In this document: positions 52,423 through 60,720 of the stretch, in pieces
Layout: each line of letters starts with the position of its first letter
Numbering within the stretch: the stretch's first letter is position 1
From: Sporolactobacillus nakayamae
GTDB lineage: Bacteria; Bacillota; Bacilli; Bacillales; Sporolactobacillaceae
DNA length: 62,734 bases
Assembly (NCBI RefSeq): GCF_900113325.1
Contig: NZ_FOOY01000023.1
Location: 1 to 62,734 of the forward strand
Direction: 5' to 3'
Notes under the pieces: generated by a model
Told to the model about the DNA's origin: nothing
What the model saw: only the letters and a program-made list of their open reading frames with translations
Database searches by the model: none
Program-made: the position numbers and the translations under genes

Positions 52423-52758
52423 CTATCTCACGTCCATAACATCTTCAAAATCATAATGCCATTTAAGGCCATACATGTCGCTTACCGTCAGCCTTCTATA
52501 TACTAAATCAATCCGGTTGATGTAGCAGATCTTTTGCTTAATAAATCCGTCTTTATAATAGGACAGATCAACCGGCTTATGGTTCTGTGTCGCTTCTTTC
52601 AGTGTGCGATTGATTGCCTCAAGTTCGTCTTCAGCGAGAATGGGCCGGTCAATCTTATCTAAATTCTTATATCCTTCTCTAATTGCTGCCACATGCTCCG
52701 GCAACATCATTCTGCTTGATTCCCAGCGCATATTCGATCCTTCTGTTAATTTGTTCAT
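52423..52758 (-). CDS. YolD-like protein
   Basis: The YolD-like family is usually encoded beside Y-family DNA polymerases (UmuC/YqjW) on phages and in SOS operons of Bacillales. The 111-residue product has the family opening KLTEGSNMRWESSRMMLPEHVAAI and the C-terminal small beta domain with YINRIDLVYRRLTVSDMYG ... YDFEDVMDV. It overlaps the preceding small gene by 4 bp (ATGA). No polymerase gene is adjacent, so this is an orphan copy. LexA-like boxes before the pair suggest DNA-damage induction. Confidence 0.87.
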   Translation of the reverse strand: MNKLTEGSNMRWESSRMMLPEHVAAIREGYKNLDKIDRPILAEDELEAINRTLKEATQNHKPVDLSYYKDGFIKQKICYINRIDLVYRRLTVSDMYGLKWHYDFEDVMDVR

Positions 52759-52931
52759 CTGCCTAGACCACCTTGTGAATAGGGTATACCGTTCAGTTTC
52801 TCGATCGTGTTTACAATTTCCTGCTTGCCATGTCCGGTGCGCTGTGCTAAAAGATCTAAATCAAGCTTGCGACCGGCAATTCGATCATTCGTCATGATTT
52901 GCCGCAGTTTCCGCTCGAAATCAGAGAGCAT
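52755..52931 (-). CDS. Small helical protein paired with YolD-like gene
   Basis: A 58-residue protein MLSDFERKLRQIMTNDRIAG ... LDLDLLAQRTGHGKQEIVNT. The DLDLLAQRTGHGKQEIVNTIEKL part resembles a helix-turn-helix. Proteins of this size and pattern precede YolD-like genes in SOS operons, but I cannot name a family. Start: third ATG of a run, 9 nt after AAAGGA; earlier ATGs touch the ribosome site. The stop overlaps the YolD-like start. Confidence 0.72.
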   Translation of the reverse strand: MLSDFERKLRQIMTNDRIAGRKLDLDLLAQRTGHGKQEIVNTIEKLNGIPYSQGGLGR

Positions 52932-52959
52932 AAGCATCATTCCTTTATCAAAATGTTTG

Positions 52960-53003
52960 CGAACGTTTATTCTTATTATACTTTATTTAGGAATGTATGT
53001 TCT
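52960..53003 (-). promoter_or_regulatory. Promoter with two LexA-like boxes
   Basis: On the minus strand AGAACA (53003-52998), 17 bp, TATAAT (52980-52975) forms a promoter for the YolD pair. Plus-strand CGAACGTTTATTCT (52960-52973) lies at the start point and GGAATGTATGTTCT (52990-53003) covers the -35. Both approximate the Bacillus LexA/DinR box CGAAC-N4-GTTCG, each with one good and one weaker half-site. Confidence 0.62.
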
Positions 53004-53122
53004 ATTTAATTTATGAGAAATTTTTCCATAGATAACCCATCACTATTTTCAAATTACAATGAACCAGGCAGCATAATGAATTCATTTTATAGGAAATACT
53101 AGGAGTGAAGGGGTGTGAAGTG

Positions 53123-53554
53123 ATGCAAAATGAAGAATTGAGCACGTTGAATAAGCTGCTGAAGGGTTTGTATATGGGTGTTCATGCCTATGATCACTTT
53201 ATTGAAAAAGCTAAGGGAATTGAACTGAAACAAAAATTCCAAGCGATTCAGCACGAAATCAGGGAACAGGCGCTGCGCATCATCGAACGAATTCAGGCTA
53301 TTGGCGGGACACCGATTGAAAGTGAAGGCATCATCGGCGCCATTCAAAGTTATATCGTCAAATTAAGGATTCCAGATGAGGATGAGCAAATCATTCAGAA
53401 GGCGATTGAAGGGGAACAGCTCGGTATTGAAATGACGGAAAAGACGGTGCGCGGGGATCTTTCGGCAGAAAGTGAGCAGATTGTCAGGCGGGTACTCGAT
53501 CAGGATCGCGAGCATGTGCGCAAACTGCAGGAAATGATTGGACAAGCGGTTTAA
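53123..53554 (+). CDS. Ferritin-like DUF2383-type protein
   Basis: A 143-residue all-helical protein resembling DUF2383/PA2169-type ferritin-like proteins. Two helical pairs are visible: LNKLLKGLYMGVHAYDHFIE with QKFQAIQHEIREQALRIIER, then EDEQIIQKAIEGEQLGIEMT with RRVLDQDREHVRKLQEMI. Possible metal ligands are Glu and His in the H-E-R and D-R-E-H segments. Function is not established for this family. The ATG at 53123 has AAGGGGT 8 nt upstream. It converges on the large membrane-protein gene with a shared terminator between. Confidence 0.7.
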   Translation: MQNEELSTLNKLLKGLYMGVHAYDHFIEKAKGIELKQKFQAIQHEIREQALRIIERIQAIGGTPIESEGIIGAIQSYIVKLRIPDEDEQIIQKAIEGEQLGIEMTEKTVRGDLSAESEQIVRRVLDQDREHVRKLQEMIGQAV

Positions 53555-53563
53555 GGTATGAAA

Positions 53564-53595
53564 AAAGCTCCCGATGGATTCCAATCGGGAGCTTT
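53564..53595. terminator. Bidirectional terminator
   Basis: A 12-bp perfect stem AAAGCTCCCGAT / ATCGGGAGCTTT with an 8-nt loop and A/T flanks on both sides, in the 44-bp gap between two convergent genes. It can serve both strands. Confidence 0.88.
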
Positions 53596-53598
53596 AAA

Positions 53599-56500
53599 CT
53601 ATCTCCATGCCCTGAGATAGTGTTTAACTTTTTGTACGAGGGATTCTCGCGGCGGAAGGCTAAGCTTTACGCGACGCAGCTTATCTTGCCGGGTCCACTC
53701 GGCGACGCTCGCAATCGCGATCAAGGTGAACCCGCCAATCACTAGATAGAACCACCATGGCAGCTCAATCCACATATGCCGACGATTGTAGAGCAGGCTG
53801 ATGATCAAAGCGGCGATACTCGAGAAGAAGTACGATTTATACTTTAAAAGGAATCCGGCGATGGTGCCGATCAATGCCACGATTGCGAACGTGAGCAATG
53901 TCCCGGTCTCGCCAATCATTAACGCGAGCAGCATCAGACGCAGATAGATGAGTCCCACGGTAATCCATTCCAGCATCCTAGTGTTTCGGTTAATGATCCA
54001 GAGTTTGCGGCAGGATATGGAGATAACCGCGAGCAACGCCGCAGAGAACAAAACGTGATTGATAAATGGAAGCAATGGACTTTTTTGCAGCACTAAAGCG
54101 ATCGGCCAGAGGAATGTGACGAGTGCGCTGTTCATCCATAGTTTTCTTTCTAGAGCGTGAATACTCCGATACGCGGCAAGGCCGCAATAAACAGCGACCA
54201 AGCACGCGGCACCGAGCTTGCCAAAATAGATGGCGTGCGCGTTCATGTATCCATAAAAAGCGAACACATAGATAAAAGCAGTGATGAGTTCATAATTAAA
54301 TGAGAATGAACGCCTTTTTTTATCACGCTCAAATAACGGCGTGCGCATGCTTAGGGAAAGTGCGAACAAGACTAGAGATGAAGTCAAAAGACTGGCTGTT
54401 TTAATCATGAATGGAGCTTCGCCAAGATTGATCCAAAGAAGCACAGACAGGAACAGCATGGGCAGGAAGGTCAAATCCCTATACTGATACACATAGAAGA
54501 AGACGAGCAGAACTAAGGAAGCGCCGATTCCGATCAGCGTAACCAAGATCCCTAACGGATCCCATGCGGCAGAGACAGCGGTCAACGCGGTGAGCGACAG
54601 GAGAATGAATACGGCCGGATGCAGCACTTTTCGCCACGGTTCCTTACTGAATAGCCAGCAAAGGATTGCGGCAAGTGCGGTCAATGCGAAAGCGTATACT
54701 GATGTCTCGGTCATATGCAACACTTCCTGAATGCGCAGTCCCCAGAGAAAAATCAATGCAAAAACGATTGTGCTGAATACATATTTTTGCAGCAGCTTAA
54801 CTGCGGTCCAAGTGAACCATGCGAATCCGGCAAGCGGAATGATCATCCAATAAAAGGGATCGAGAAAGGCGGTTGGCGCAGCAAGTCCGAGAAAAATAAG
54901 TGTCGGATAGAAGGCTGTTTTCCTCCAAGAGCCATTAGCCTTCAGATAAAAAAGGAACAGGAGCACCGCAGTCACTGAGACGCATTGCCAGAAACTGATT
55001 CCCGAAATAAGAAAATAGCGGCGAAGGTTCTCGAGCAGACCGAGAACAAGTAGGGCAGAAGCGCAAAAGGAAACCAGTCGTGCGATTTTGCTTCGTGTCT
55101 TGTAACAGTAATACATATAGGATGCGGCGGGAAGCACGGATACTAACGGGAGTACCGGCATGTCGAAAAAACTGTTCCATATGAGCGCCACACTCATAAG
55201 CATGAATAGGTGCGTCATCCAATAGTAAATCGTACCGGGGATCAGATCCCTTTTTTTCATAAGCAGGCAGCTTGCGGCGGCAACTCCAAAAGCAACCGCT
55301 TCTAGATAGAGCACAACCCATGTCAATGCGGCACCATAACTTGCGAGCAGCCAAGTGGGATACAGTAATGCCGCTCCGGTAAGCAAGCCATGCGGCAACG
55401 CCCAAAATTTGCTTGGACCACGCTTGAGAAACACGGCGGAAAGCAAAGACCCGAAGATAAGCACGGCTAAATCGGGTAGGGTAGGAGCGAGCGATCGTTC
55501 GTTAACTATGAAGAGAAGACAAATCACGTAGTAACCGCCGCTTGTATAAAGAACTGTCCTCCGAACTGCCGGCGCGTATGCGCGTGCGATTAAATGATAA
55601 CCAAGAAGAACCGCGCTGGCTGCCGCCAACTGCACGCTTTCCGGACAAGTGTTGGGAAAGAGTACGATCAATACAATGCCGAGCCAGGCAGCGTTTGTGT
55701 GTCCGGTGAATGTTGCAACCGTTCCGGAGTGCACTAGACTTGTCACCAGCAAAAGCATCCATACGGCTGCAGCCCAGATAAGCCACTCCCACTTATCAAA
55801 GATTAAGTATCCGGCGGCAAGGCTGATAAATAAAACACATCCGGTGACAATCGGCAACGCTGTCTGATACCGTTTCATAAACCGAGCGGCATGTTTATAA
55901 AGAAAAAGACTGATGAAAAGAAGGAAGCTAAGGAGCATTAGAGAGCGCAGCTCGGTCGCAAGCGAGCTCTGCAAAAGGATACAAACATCAAAAACAAGAG
56001 CGTAGACTGCGAAAAGCGTGACGTATGGGAACCGCTTTTCTTGATGCCGTTTGGTAAGCATGACCAGCATACCGATAATGCCAACGAGTGCGAGTAATGA
56101 CCATAGATAAGCGGCTCTATTAGGTGTTGCAATGACTTCTGAATAAGTATAGAGCGGAATTCCAATGCTGAACGTGAAGGCAGAGCCTGCGCTCAAACGC
56201 CGGTAGACACGTGCCCAAACGGGATCCGCAAAACGCTGAATGCCGTATTCTGAAATGGCGATATAAAATGCGAGCAGAACGGTCCATGATATAATGCTCA
56301 ATGAATAATTATGGGCATAAAGCGTCACTTGGTAAAAAGCCTGCGCGCAAAAGAAGAGATAAACGGCATGATAGCCTTTGGACATGCCTTTATATACGCA
56401 CCAAAGAAAAGCGCATGAGATGAACACGGAAACGATGCTATACGTAATCACCGGCTGCCAGAAAAGTAAAGCCAGCAAAGCGTTTACGGCAACCAGTGCC

Positions 56501-57333
56501 TGCGTGAAAATGCGTTCGTATTTTAACGTACAGCTAAACAAACGAGAGCGGCGCGCGCGGGTCCAAAAGTGAGGTGCGGCGAGCCAAACGAGGCTGAACA
56601 GATTGATTGTGACCTGCCAAGCGGTCGTTTGATGGGTGAGAAAGTAAGCTCCGAAACATAGAGCGGTATAGCCGAACAAAAGGGACAGCCCTTCAAATAG
56701 GCGGGATGAATAGCGCCGAGCAATCCAACGATAAAGCAGGGCAAAAAGCAGCGAAGAGAGGCAACCCAGCAGCGTGGCGCCATAGCCATGAAGAGCGAAG
56801 TAATTGCCAAGCAGTTGATAATAAGAGGCGCAGACAATAACAATAGGAAGAAACAGCGCCGATAGAGTGGTGAAGGCGAAGGCAGTTTGGCGAATCTGAA
56901 GTTTTCGTGCCACATAGCTCATCAGTGAAAAGACAATAGAAACGGATAGAATGGCGAGCATTTTTATGAACGCGTTCATTGCACCCCAATTGGTTGTCGC
57001 CAGAATGAATCCGCCTAAAAGGAGAAACGAAACGCCCAGAATTAGCACGAGTGTCAGATTTTTTTCGCGAAGCTGTTCTTTTGTGAGCTTTCTTTTGAGA
57101 GGCTTTTGAACCGATACTGCATTTTTTTGGTGAATTTTCAATTGACTTGTTGTTTCGGTGATCGTTTTTTGCGGGATGGCTTGTGATGTATGTTGGTCTT
57201 GAGGCATCGCGTTCACGTTTGCGATGTACTTTGTATAAGCAGTGCGGAGTCGCGAGGCTTCGGCTTTGGTAAGATAGCCGCCCCGAAGCATGCCCTCAAC
57301 CTCCACAAAAAATGAATGGGTTCGATCAGACAA
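53599..57333 (-). CDS. Giant polytopic membrane protein, unknown function
   Basis: A 1244-residue protein. Residues 1-45 are soluble with a helical pair (FFVEVEGMLRGGYLTKAEAS RLRTAYTKY) similar in pattern to DUF2157-type N-termini. Residues about 46-95 are a Gln/Thr/Lys linker (TTSQLKIHQKNAVSVQKPL, KRKLTKEQLREKN). The remaining 1150 residues are a near-continuous series of hydrophobic segments (my estimate 30-40 helices) with very short polar loops, ending in a basic tail (LPPRESLVQKVKHYLRAWR). I see no ATP-binding, sugar-transferase or transporter signature. Start: TTG at 57333 is 9 nt after GGAGG; a TTG at 57339 is too close. A single uninterrupted frame argues that it is a functional gene. 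Confidence 0.85.
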   Translation of the reverse strand: MSDRTHSFFVEVEGMLRGGYLTKAEASRLRTAYTKYIANVNAMPQDQHTSQAIPQKTITETTSQLKIHQKNAVSVQKPLKRKLTKEQLREKNLTLVLILGVSFLLLGGFILATTNWGAMNAFIKMLAILSVSIVFSLMSYVARKLQIRQTAFAFTTLSALFLPIVIVCASYYQLLGNYFALHGYGATLLGCLSSLLFALLYRWIARRYSSRLFEGLSLLFGYTALCFGAYFLTHQTTAWQVTINLFSLVWLAAPHFWTRARRSRLFSCTLKYERIFTQALVAVNALLALLFWQPVITYSIVSVFISCAFLWCVYKGMSKGYHAVYLFFCAQAFYQVTLYAHNYSLSIISWTVLLAFYIAISEYGIQRFADPVWARVYRRLSAGSAFTFSIGIPLYTYSEVIATPNRAAYLWSLLALVGIIGMLVMLTKRHQEKRFPYVTLFAVYALVFDVCILLQSSLATELRSLMLLSFLLFISLFLYKHAARFMKRYQTALPIVTGCVLFISLAAGYLIFDKWEWLIWAAAVWMLLLVTSLVHSGTVATFTGHTNAAWLGIVLIVLFPNTCPESVQLAAASAVLLGYHLIARAYAPAVRRTVLYTSGGYYVICLLFIVNERSLAPTLPDLAVLIFGSLLSAVFLKRGPSKFWALPHGLLTGAALLYPTWLLASYGAALTWVVLYLEAVAFGVAAASCLLMKKRDLIPGTIYYWMTHLFMLMSVALIWNSFFDMPVLPLVSVLPAASYMYYCYKTRSKIARLVSFCASALLVLGLLENLRRYFLISGISFWQCVSVTAVLLFLFYLKANGSWRKTAFYPTLIFLGLAAPTAFLDPFYWMIIPLAGFAWFTWTAVKLLQKYVFSTIVFALIFLWGLRIQEVLHMTETSVYAFALTALAAILCWLFSKEPWRKVLHPAVFILLSLTALTAVSAAWDPLGILVTLIGIGASLVLLVFFYVYQYRDLTFLPMLFLSVLLWINLGEAPFMIKTASLLTSSLVLFALSLSMRTPLFERDKKRRSFSFNYELITAFIYVFAFYGYMNAHAIYFGKLGAACLVAVYCGLAAYRSIHALERKLWMNSALVTFLWPIALVLQKSPLLPFINHVLFSAALLAVISISCRKLWIINRNTRMLEWITVGLIYLRLMLLALMIGETGTLLTFAIVALIGTIAGFLLKYKSYFFSSIAALIISLLYNRRHMWIELPWWFYLVIGGFTLIAIASVAEWTRQDKLRRVKLSLPPRESLVQKVKHYLRAWR

Positions 57334-57545
57334 AGACAATCACCTCCGGATTGTTTTCTATGCAATTTTTTGCTTTCTTTAAGTATCATTTTTTCTGGGC
57401 GCTTCGTCAATGCCAATGGCGCAAATCCTTTTCAGTAGTTCATCCTGCCACCACTTTCCTTGTGATTAGAACGGGCATGGAAAAAGCTGTTAGGGTTGAT
57501 CGCGCACATCTTGCCGGATGATAAAGAAGGAAAGGGGGAGCGACA

Positions 57546-57980
57546 ATGGGTGTTGTCATGGATTTTAAAGAGAAGCATCGTCACAAGCAATTGGATTCGG
57601 AGCGCCGGGCGCTTCAGGATTTATCATTCACAAAGATTGAAGAGGCGGTAAACAATTATTTTGATCGTTATTTAGCACTTGTGCCGGCAGCGGGGGCGAC
57701 GGGAAAAGAAATGTGTGCCGAGTACGCGCTTGAGAGCTTTTTACTTGGCTCCTCAATGGGCAAATTCGGTTTTTATGGAGAAGAAAAAATTGAAGCGTTT
57801 AAGCGCAGCAAAATCGAATTTTACAGCCTTTACGATGATCTTTATGATTTCTGGCTCTTCTGGAACATTGATCAGGAGTCGCGCGACGAATTGCAAGATG
57901 CATGCCGCAAGTATTTGTATTATTGGTGGTCGGAAGGCTTTGAAGCATCACTGAAAAGGTGGCGGCTCAAGCTTCATTAA
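57546..57980 (+). CDS. ybaK: YbaK, DUF2521 family protein
   Basis: A conserved Bacillales protein of unknown function that precedes cwlD in B. subtilis. The 144-residue product is rich in aromatic residues (KIEFYSLYDDLYDFWLFWNI, KYLYYWWSEGFEASLKRW) with a helical N-terminal half. The first ATG has GGGGGAG upstream; a second in-frame ATG at 57558 is possible. Its location restores the B. subtilis order after the accessory interval. Confidence 0.86.
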   Translation: MGVVMDFKEKHRHKQLDSERRALQDLSFTKIEEAVNNYFDRYLALVPAAGATGKEMCAEYALESFLLGSSMGKFGFYGEEKIEAFKRSKIEFYSLYDDLYDFWLFWNIDQESRDELQDACRKYLYYWWSEGFEASLKRWRLKLH

Positions 57981-58049
57981 TCCCGCATAATTGCAGGCTT
58001 TGTCCATATATATGAGATAGAGACAGGCTTGTGAGCTGGGGGGATCGGA

Positions 58050-58760
58050 TTGAGACGGAAATGGCTGTTTTGGGGAAGCATGATTGTGGTGCTCGGGTTT
58101 GTCGCGATCACCGGTGGCAAGTGGCTTGTCAGCTGGCATGCGAGCCAGAATTGGCATACGCCGCTGGCGGGGCGCGTGATTGTTGTTGATGCCGGACACG
58201 GCGGACCTGATGGAGGAGCCGTAGGCGGAAGTACTGAAGAAAAGAACATTACACTTAAAATTGCAAAGGATGTGCGCAACTACCTGCAGGAAATGGGTGC
58301 GATCGTGGTGATGACGCGTGAGCGGGACACAGATTTAGCCGATGATAATTACGAAGGCCGACATAAAAGACAGGATCTTGTCCGCCGCGCCGACCTAATT
58401 AACAAAACGCATCCGGACGCGTTTGTCAGCGTGCATCTCAACGCGATACCGATGCCGAGCCTGCATGGGGCGCAGACTTTTTATCATCCAAAGTCGAGTG
58501 AAAACCGCAAGCTCGCTCTATTCATTCAGGATTCCTTGAAACGCAACCTTGGGAACACAACGCGTTATGCAAAGCCGATCAGTCATGTATATCTTTTGAA
58601 AAAGGCGGAGTCGCCGTCAGCGCTTGTGGAGGTAGGTTTTCTGTCGAATGATCAGGAACGCGCGCTGCTTGTTCAACGCAATTATCAGAAACAGGCGGCG
58701 GCTTCCATAAGCCAAGGCGTGATGCGCTATTTTACCAACGAAAAGGTACCTTCTGATTAA
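58050..58760 (+). CDS. cwlD: CwlD, germination-specific amidase
   Basis: CwlD cleaves peptide side chains from spore cortex muramic acid; with PdaA it makes the muramic delta-lactam needed for germination. The 236-residue product has an N-terminal membrane anchor or signal (residues about 6-24, WLFWGSMIVVLGFVAITGG) and an Amidase_3 domain with zinc ligands in VDAGHGGPDGG, the Glu in STEEKNITL and His in FVSVHLNA, plus the catalytic-Glu segment SALVEVGFLSN. TTG start with GGGGGGA upstream. A weak sigma-E-like box pair (GCATAATT .. CATATATA) lies at 57984-58012. Confidence 0.96.
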   Translation: MRRKWLFWGSMIVVLGFVAITGGKWLVSWHASQNWHTPLAGRVIVVDAGHGGPDGGAVGGSTEEKNITLKIAKDVRNYLQEMGAIVVMTRERDTDLADDNYEGRHKRQDLVRRADLINKTHPDAFVSVHLNAIPMPSLHGAQTFYHPKSSENRKLALFIQDSLKRNLGNTTRYAKPISHVYLLKKAESPSALVEVGFLSNDQERALLVQRNYQKQAAASISQGVMRYFTNEKVPSD

Positions 58761-58843
58761 AGATGCATGTTCAATTACTGGGTTTTTGATTGCCGGGTTG
58801 GTATACTGAAGATGCGTCAACTGGGAAGGACTGGTGAGAAAAA

Positions 58844-59887
58844 ATGATGGATCAACAGCAGGTTTTGGACGTGCTAAAAACCGTTCAGGACCCCTTTTTA
58901 CATAAAAGTCTGGTGGAAACGAAGGCGTTGAAAGATGTAGTAATTGAAGACGGACGCATCCGTTTGGAAGTCGCGCTTTCGAAGCAAGATCAGGTCAAGC
59001 AAATGCAGATTCAAGTCGAGATCTCGTCTAAGCTCAAGGAGCAAGGGGCCGCAGCAGTGGTTGTACGCTTTACGGTACTCAGCGCTGAAGAAATTCGTCA
59101 ATTGGGCGGGTTCCCAGTCACTCTTCCAACGCTGCTGTCACCTGGAGTCAAGACGGAGTTTATCGCCGTTGCGAGCGGCAAGGGCGGCGTCGGTAAATCG
59201 ACGGTATCCGTCAATCTCGCATTGGCGCTGGCAAGGCAGGGAAAAAAAGTCGGTCTATTGGATGCCGACATCTACGGATTCAGCGTGCCGGATATGATGG
59301 GGATTGAGAATCGCCCGGCGATTAAAGACAACCGGATTATTCCCGTCGAACGATTCGGCATCAAGGTGATTTCAATGGGCTTCTTTGTTGAAAATAATTC
59401 GCCGGTTATTTGGCGTGGACCGATGCTTGGCAAGATGCTGAACAACTTTTTCAACGATGTGTATTGGGGCGACTTGGACTATTTAGTGCTTGATTTGCCG
59501 CCGGGAACCGGGGACGTGGCGATGGACATTCACAGCAAGCTCCCACATTCGAAAGAGATCATTGTGACCACGCCGCATCCAACCGCCGCATTCGTGGCAG
59601 CGCGCGCGGGCGCGATGGCGACGCACACTGATCATGAGATTCTCGGCATTGTTGAGAACATGGCCTACTACCAAAGCAAGAAAACCGGTGAAATCGAGTA
59701 CGTCTTCGGCAAAGGCGGCGGCGACAAGCTCAGCGACTTGCTGAAGACTGAACTCTTAGGCAGAGTGCCGCTCACGCAACCGGTACCTAAACAAGGTGTG
59801 CTCGCTCCGGGTGTCTATTTCGAAGATGATCCAATTGCCCCGGTCTACGATGAGATTGCGCATAAAGTGATTAACAAGTTAACTTAA
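58844..59887 (+). CDS. salA: SalA/Mrp-family P-loop ATPase
   Basis: Mrp/ApbC proteins carry Fe-S clusters; B. subtilis SalA also acts as a regulator of scoC. The 347-residue product has an N-terminal MIP18/FSCA domain (residues 1-85), the deviant Walker A GKGGVGKST (near 114), DADIYGFSVPDMMG and DLPPGTGDV. The CxxC Fe-S ligand pair found in most Mrp proteins is missing: the region reads ENMAYYQSKKTGEIEYVFGK, as I recall for SalA of B. subtilis, so Fe-S carriage is doubtful. A terminator follows. Confidence 0.95.
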   Translation: MMDQQQVLDVLKTVQDPFLHKSLVETKALKDVVIEDGRIRLEVALSKQDQVKQMQIQVEISSKLKEQGAAAVVVRFTVLSAEEIRQLGGFPVTLPTLLSPGVKTEFIAVASGKGGVGKSTVSVNLALALARQGKKVGLLDADIYGFSVPDMMGIENRPAIKDNRIIPVERFGIKVISMGFFVENNSPVIWRGPMLGKMLNNFFNDVYWGDLDYLVLDLPPGTGDVAMDIHSKLPHSKEIIVTTPHPTAAFVAARAGAMATHTDHEILGIVENMAYYQSKKTGEIEYVFGKGGGDKLSDLLKTELLGRVPLTQPVPKQGVLAPGVYFEDDPIAPVYDEIAHKVINKLT

Positions 59888-59901
59888 GAAATTGATTTCA
59901 C

Positions 59902-59942
59902 CCCGAATTTTGGATGTCGACGTCCGAGATTCGGGATTTTTT
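59902..59942 (+). terminator. salA terminator
   Basis: CCCGAAT / ATTCGGG outer arms with an inner near-palindrome GGATGTCGACGTCC, followed by T6. It isolates the downstream repeat array from salA transcription. Confidence 0.87.
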
Positions 59943-59964
59943 GGTTACGAGTTTTTCGAAGTTC

Positions 59965-60575
59965 AACGCATAAATAAGAGCCCGAGCCGAGTCCATGCAT
60001 GAAAACTGAAGTTCAATGCACGAAAATTCGGGATCAATGCACGAAAAGAGGGGATCAATGCACGAAAACCAAGGTTTAATGCATAAATAAGAGAGCCCAA
60101 GCCGAGCCCATGCATGAAAACTGAAGTTCAATGCACGAAAATCAAGGTTTAATGCACGAAAACCAGAGATCAATGCACGAACGCCCAATTTCAATGCATA
60201 AATAAGAGCTCAAGCCGAGCCCATGCACGAAAACTGAAGTTCAATGCACGAAAATTCGGGATCAATGCACGAAAATCAAGGTTTAATGCACGAAAACCAG
60301 AGATCAATGCACGAACGCCCAATTTCAATGCATAAATAAGAGCTCAAGCCGAGCCCATGCACGAAAACTGAAGTTCAATGCACGAAAATTCGGGATCAAT
60401 GCATGAAAACTGAAATTCGATGCACGAACGCCCAATTTCAATGCATAAATATGTGTGCTGGAACTGAGTCCATGCATGAAGACTGAAGTTCAATGCATGA
60501 AAACTGAAGTTCAATGCATGAAAACCAAGGTCCAATGCATAAATAAGAGCCCGAGCCGAGTCCATGCACGAATTT
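59965..60575. repeat. Array of 27 short ATGCA units with long GC-rich units
   Basis: The basic unit is 21 bp with core AATGCACGAAAA, seven variable bases and TC. Every three to five units a longer 29-31-bp unit appears, of type AATGCATAAATAAGAGC followed by a CRAGCCGAG segment. I count 26 ATGCA cores plus one ACGCA variant at the left edge; six of the units are the long type. ATGCAC and ATGCAT alternate at the core. The copies diverge more at both ends than in the middle. Located between the salA terminator and the gerD promoter, outside any gene. Not CRISPR: there are no unique spacers. Function unknown. Confidence 0.95.
60128..60403. repeat. Exact 134-bp-period tandem duplication inside the array
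   Basis: The segments 60128-60269 and 60262-60403 (142 bp each, offset 134 bp) are identical at every base I compared. 134 bp equals one long unit of 29 bp plus five 21-bp units. Surrounding units are diverged, so this block was duplicated recently. Confidence 0.92.
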
Positions 60576-60671
60576 CCTTATTGCGCAGTCCGTTTAAAGT
60601 ATCGCTTTGACCGAACAGAATCGGACCCTACCTCCTATCAGCTGCTCAATGCTATAAATCATCCCAACACC

Positions 60672-60701
60672 TGTATAAAAATGCGTCAGTCACGCATATT
60701 A
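60672..60701 (+). promoter_or_regulatory. sigma-G-type promoter of gerD
   Basis: TGTATA (60672-60677), 17 bp, CATATTA (60695-60701). The consensus for forespore sigma-G is TGAATA with CATAMTA. gerD is a sigma-G gene in B. subtilis. The repeat array ends about 97 bp upstream. Confidence 0.75.
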
Positions 60702-60720
60702 AGCGAGGGAGGATGGTGTT

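Noticed and set aside
59898-60565. Minus-strand frames through the repeat array (repeats of SCIEFQFSCIDPEF type)
   Set aside because: The 21-bp unit is a multiple of three, which keeps frames open. There is no ribosome site, no start context and no codon-level conservation, so the open frames are a by-product of the repeat length.
59965-60575. CRISPR array
   Set aside because: The conserved core is only about 12 bp, the intervening seven bases recur between units, there are no unique 30-40 bp spacers, and no cas gene is near.
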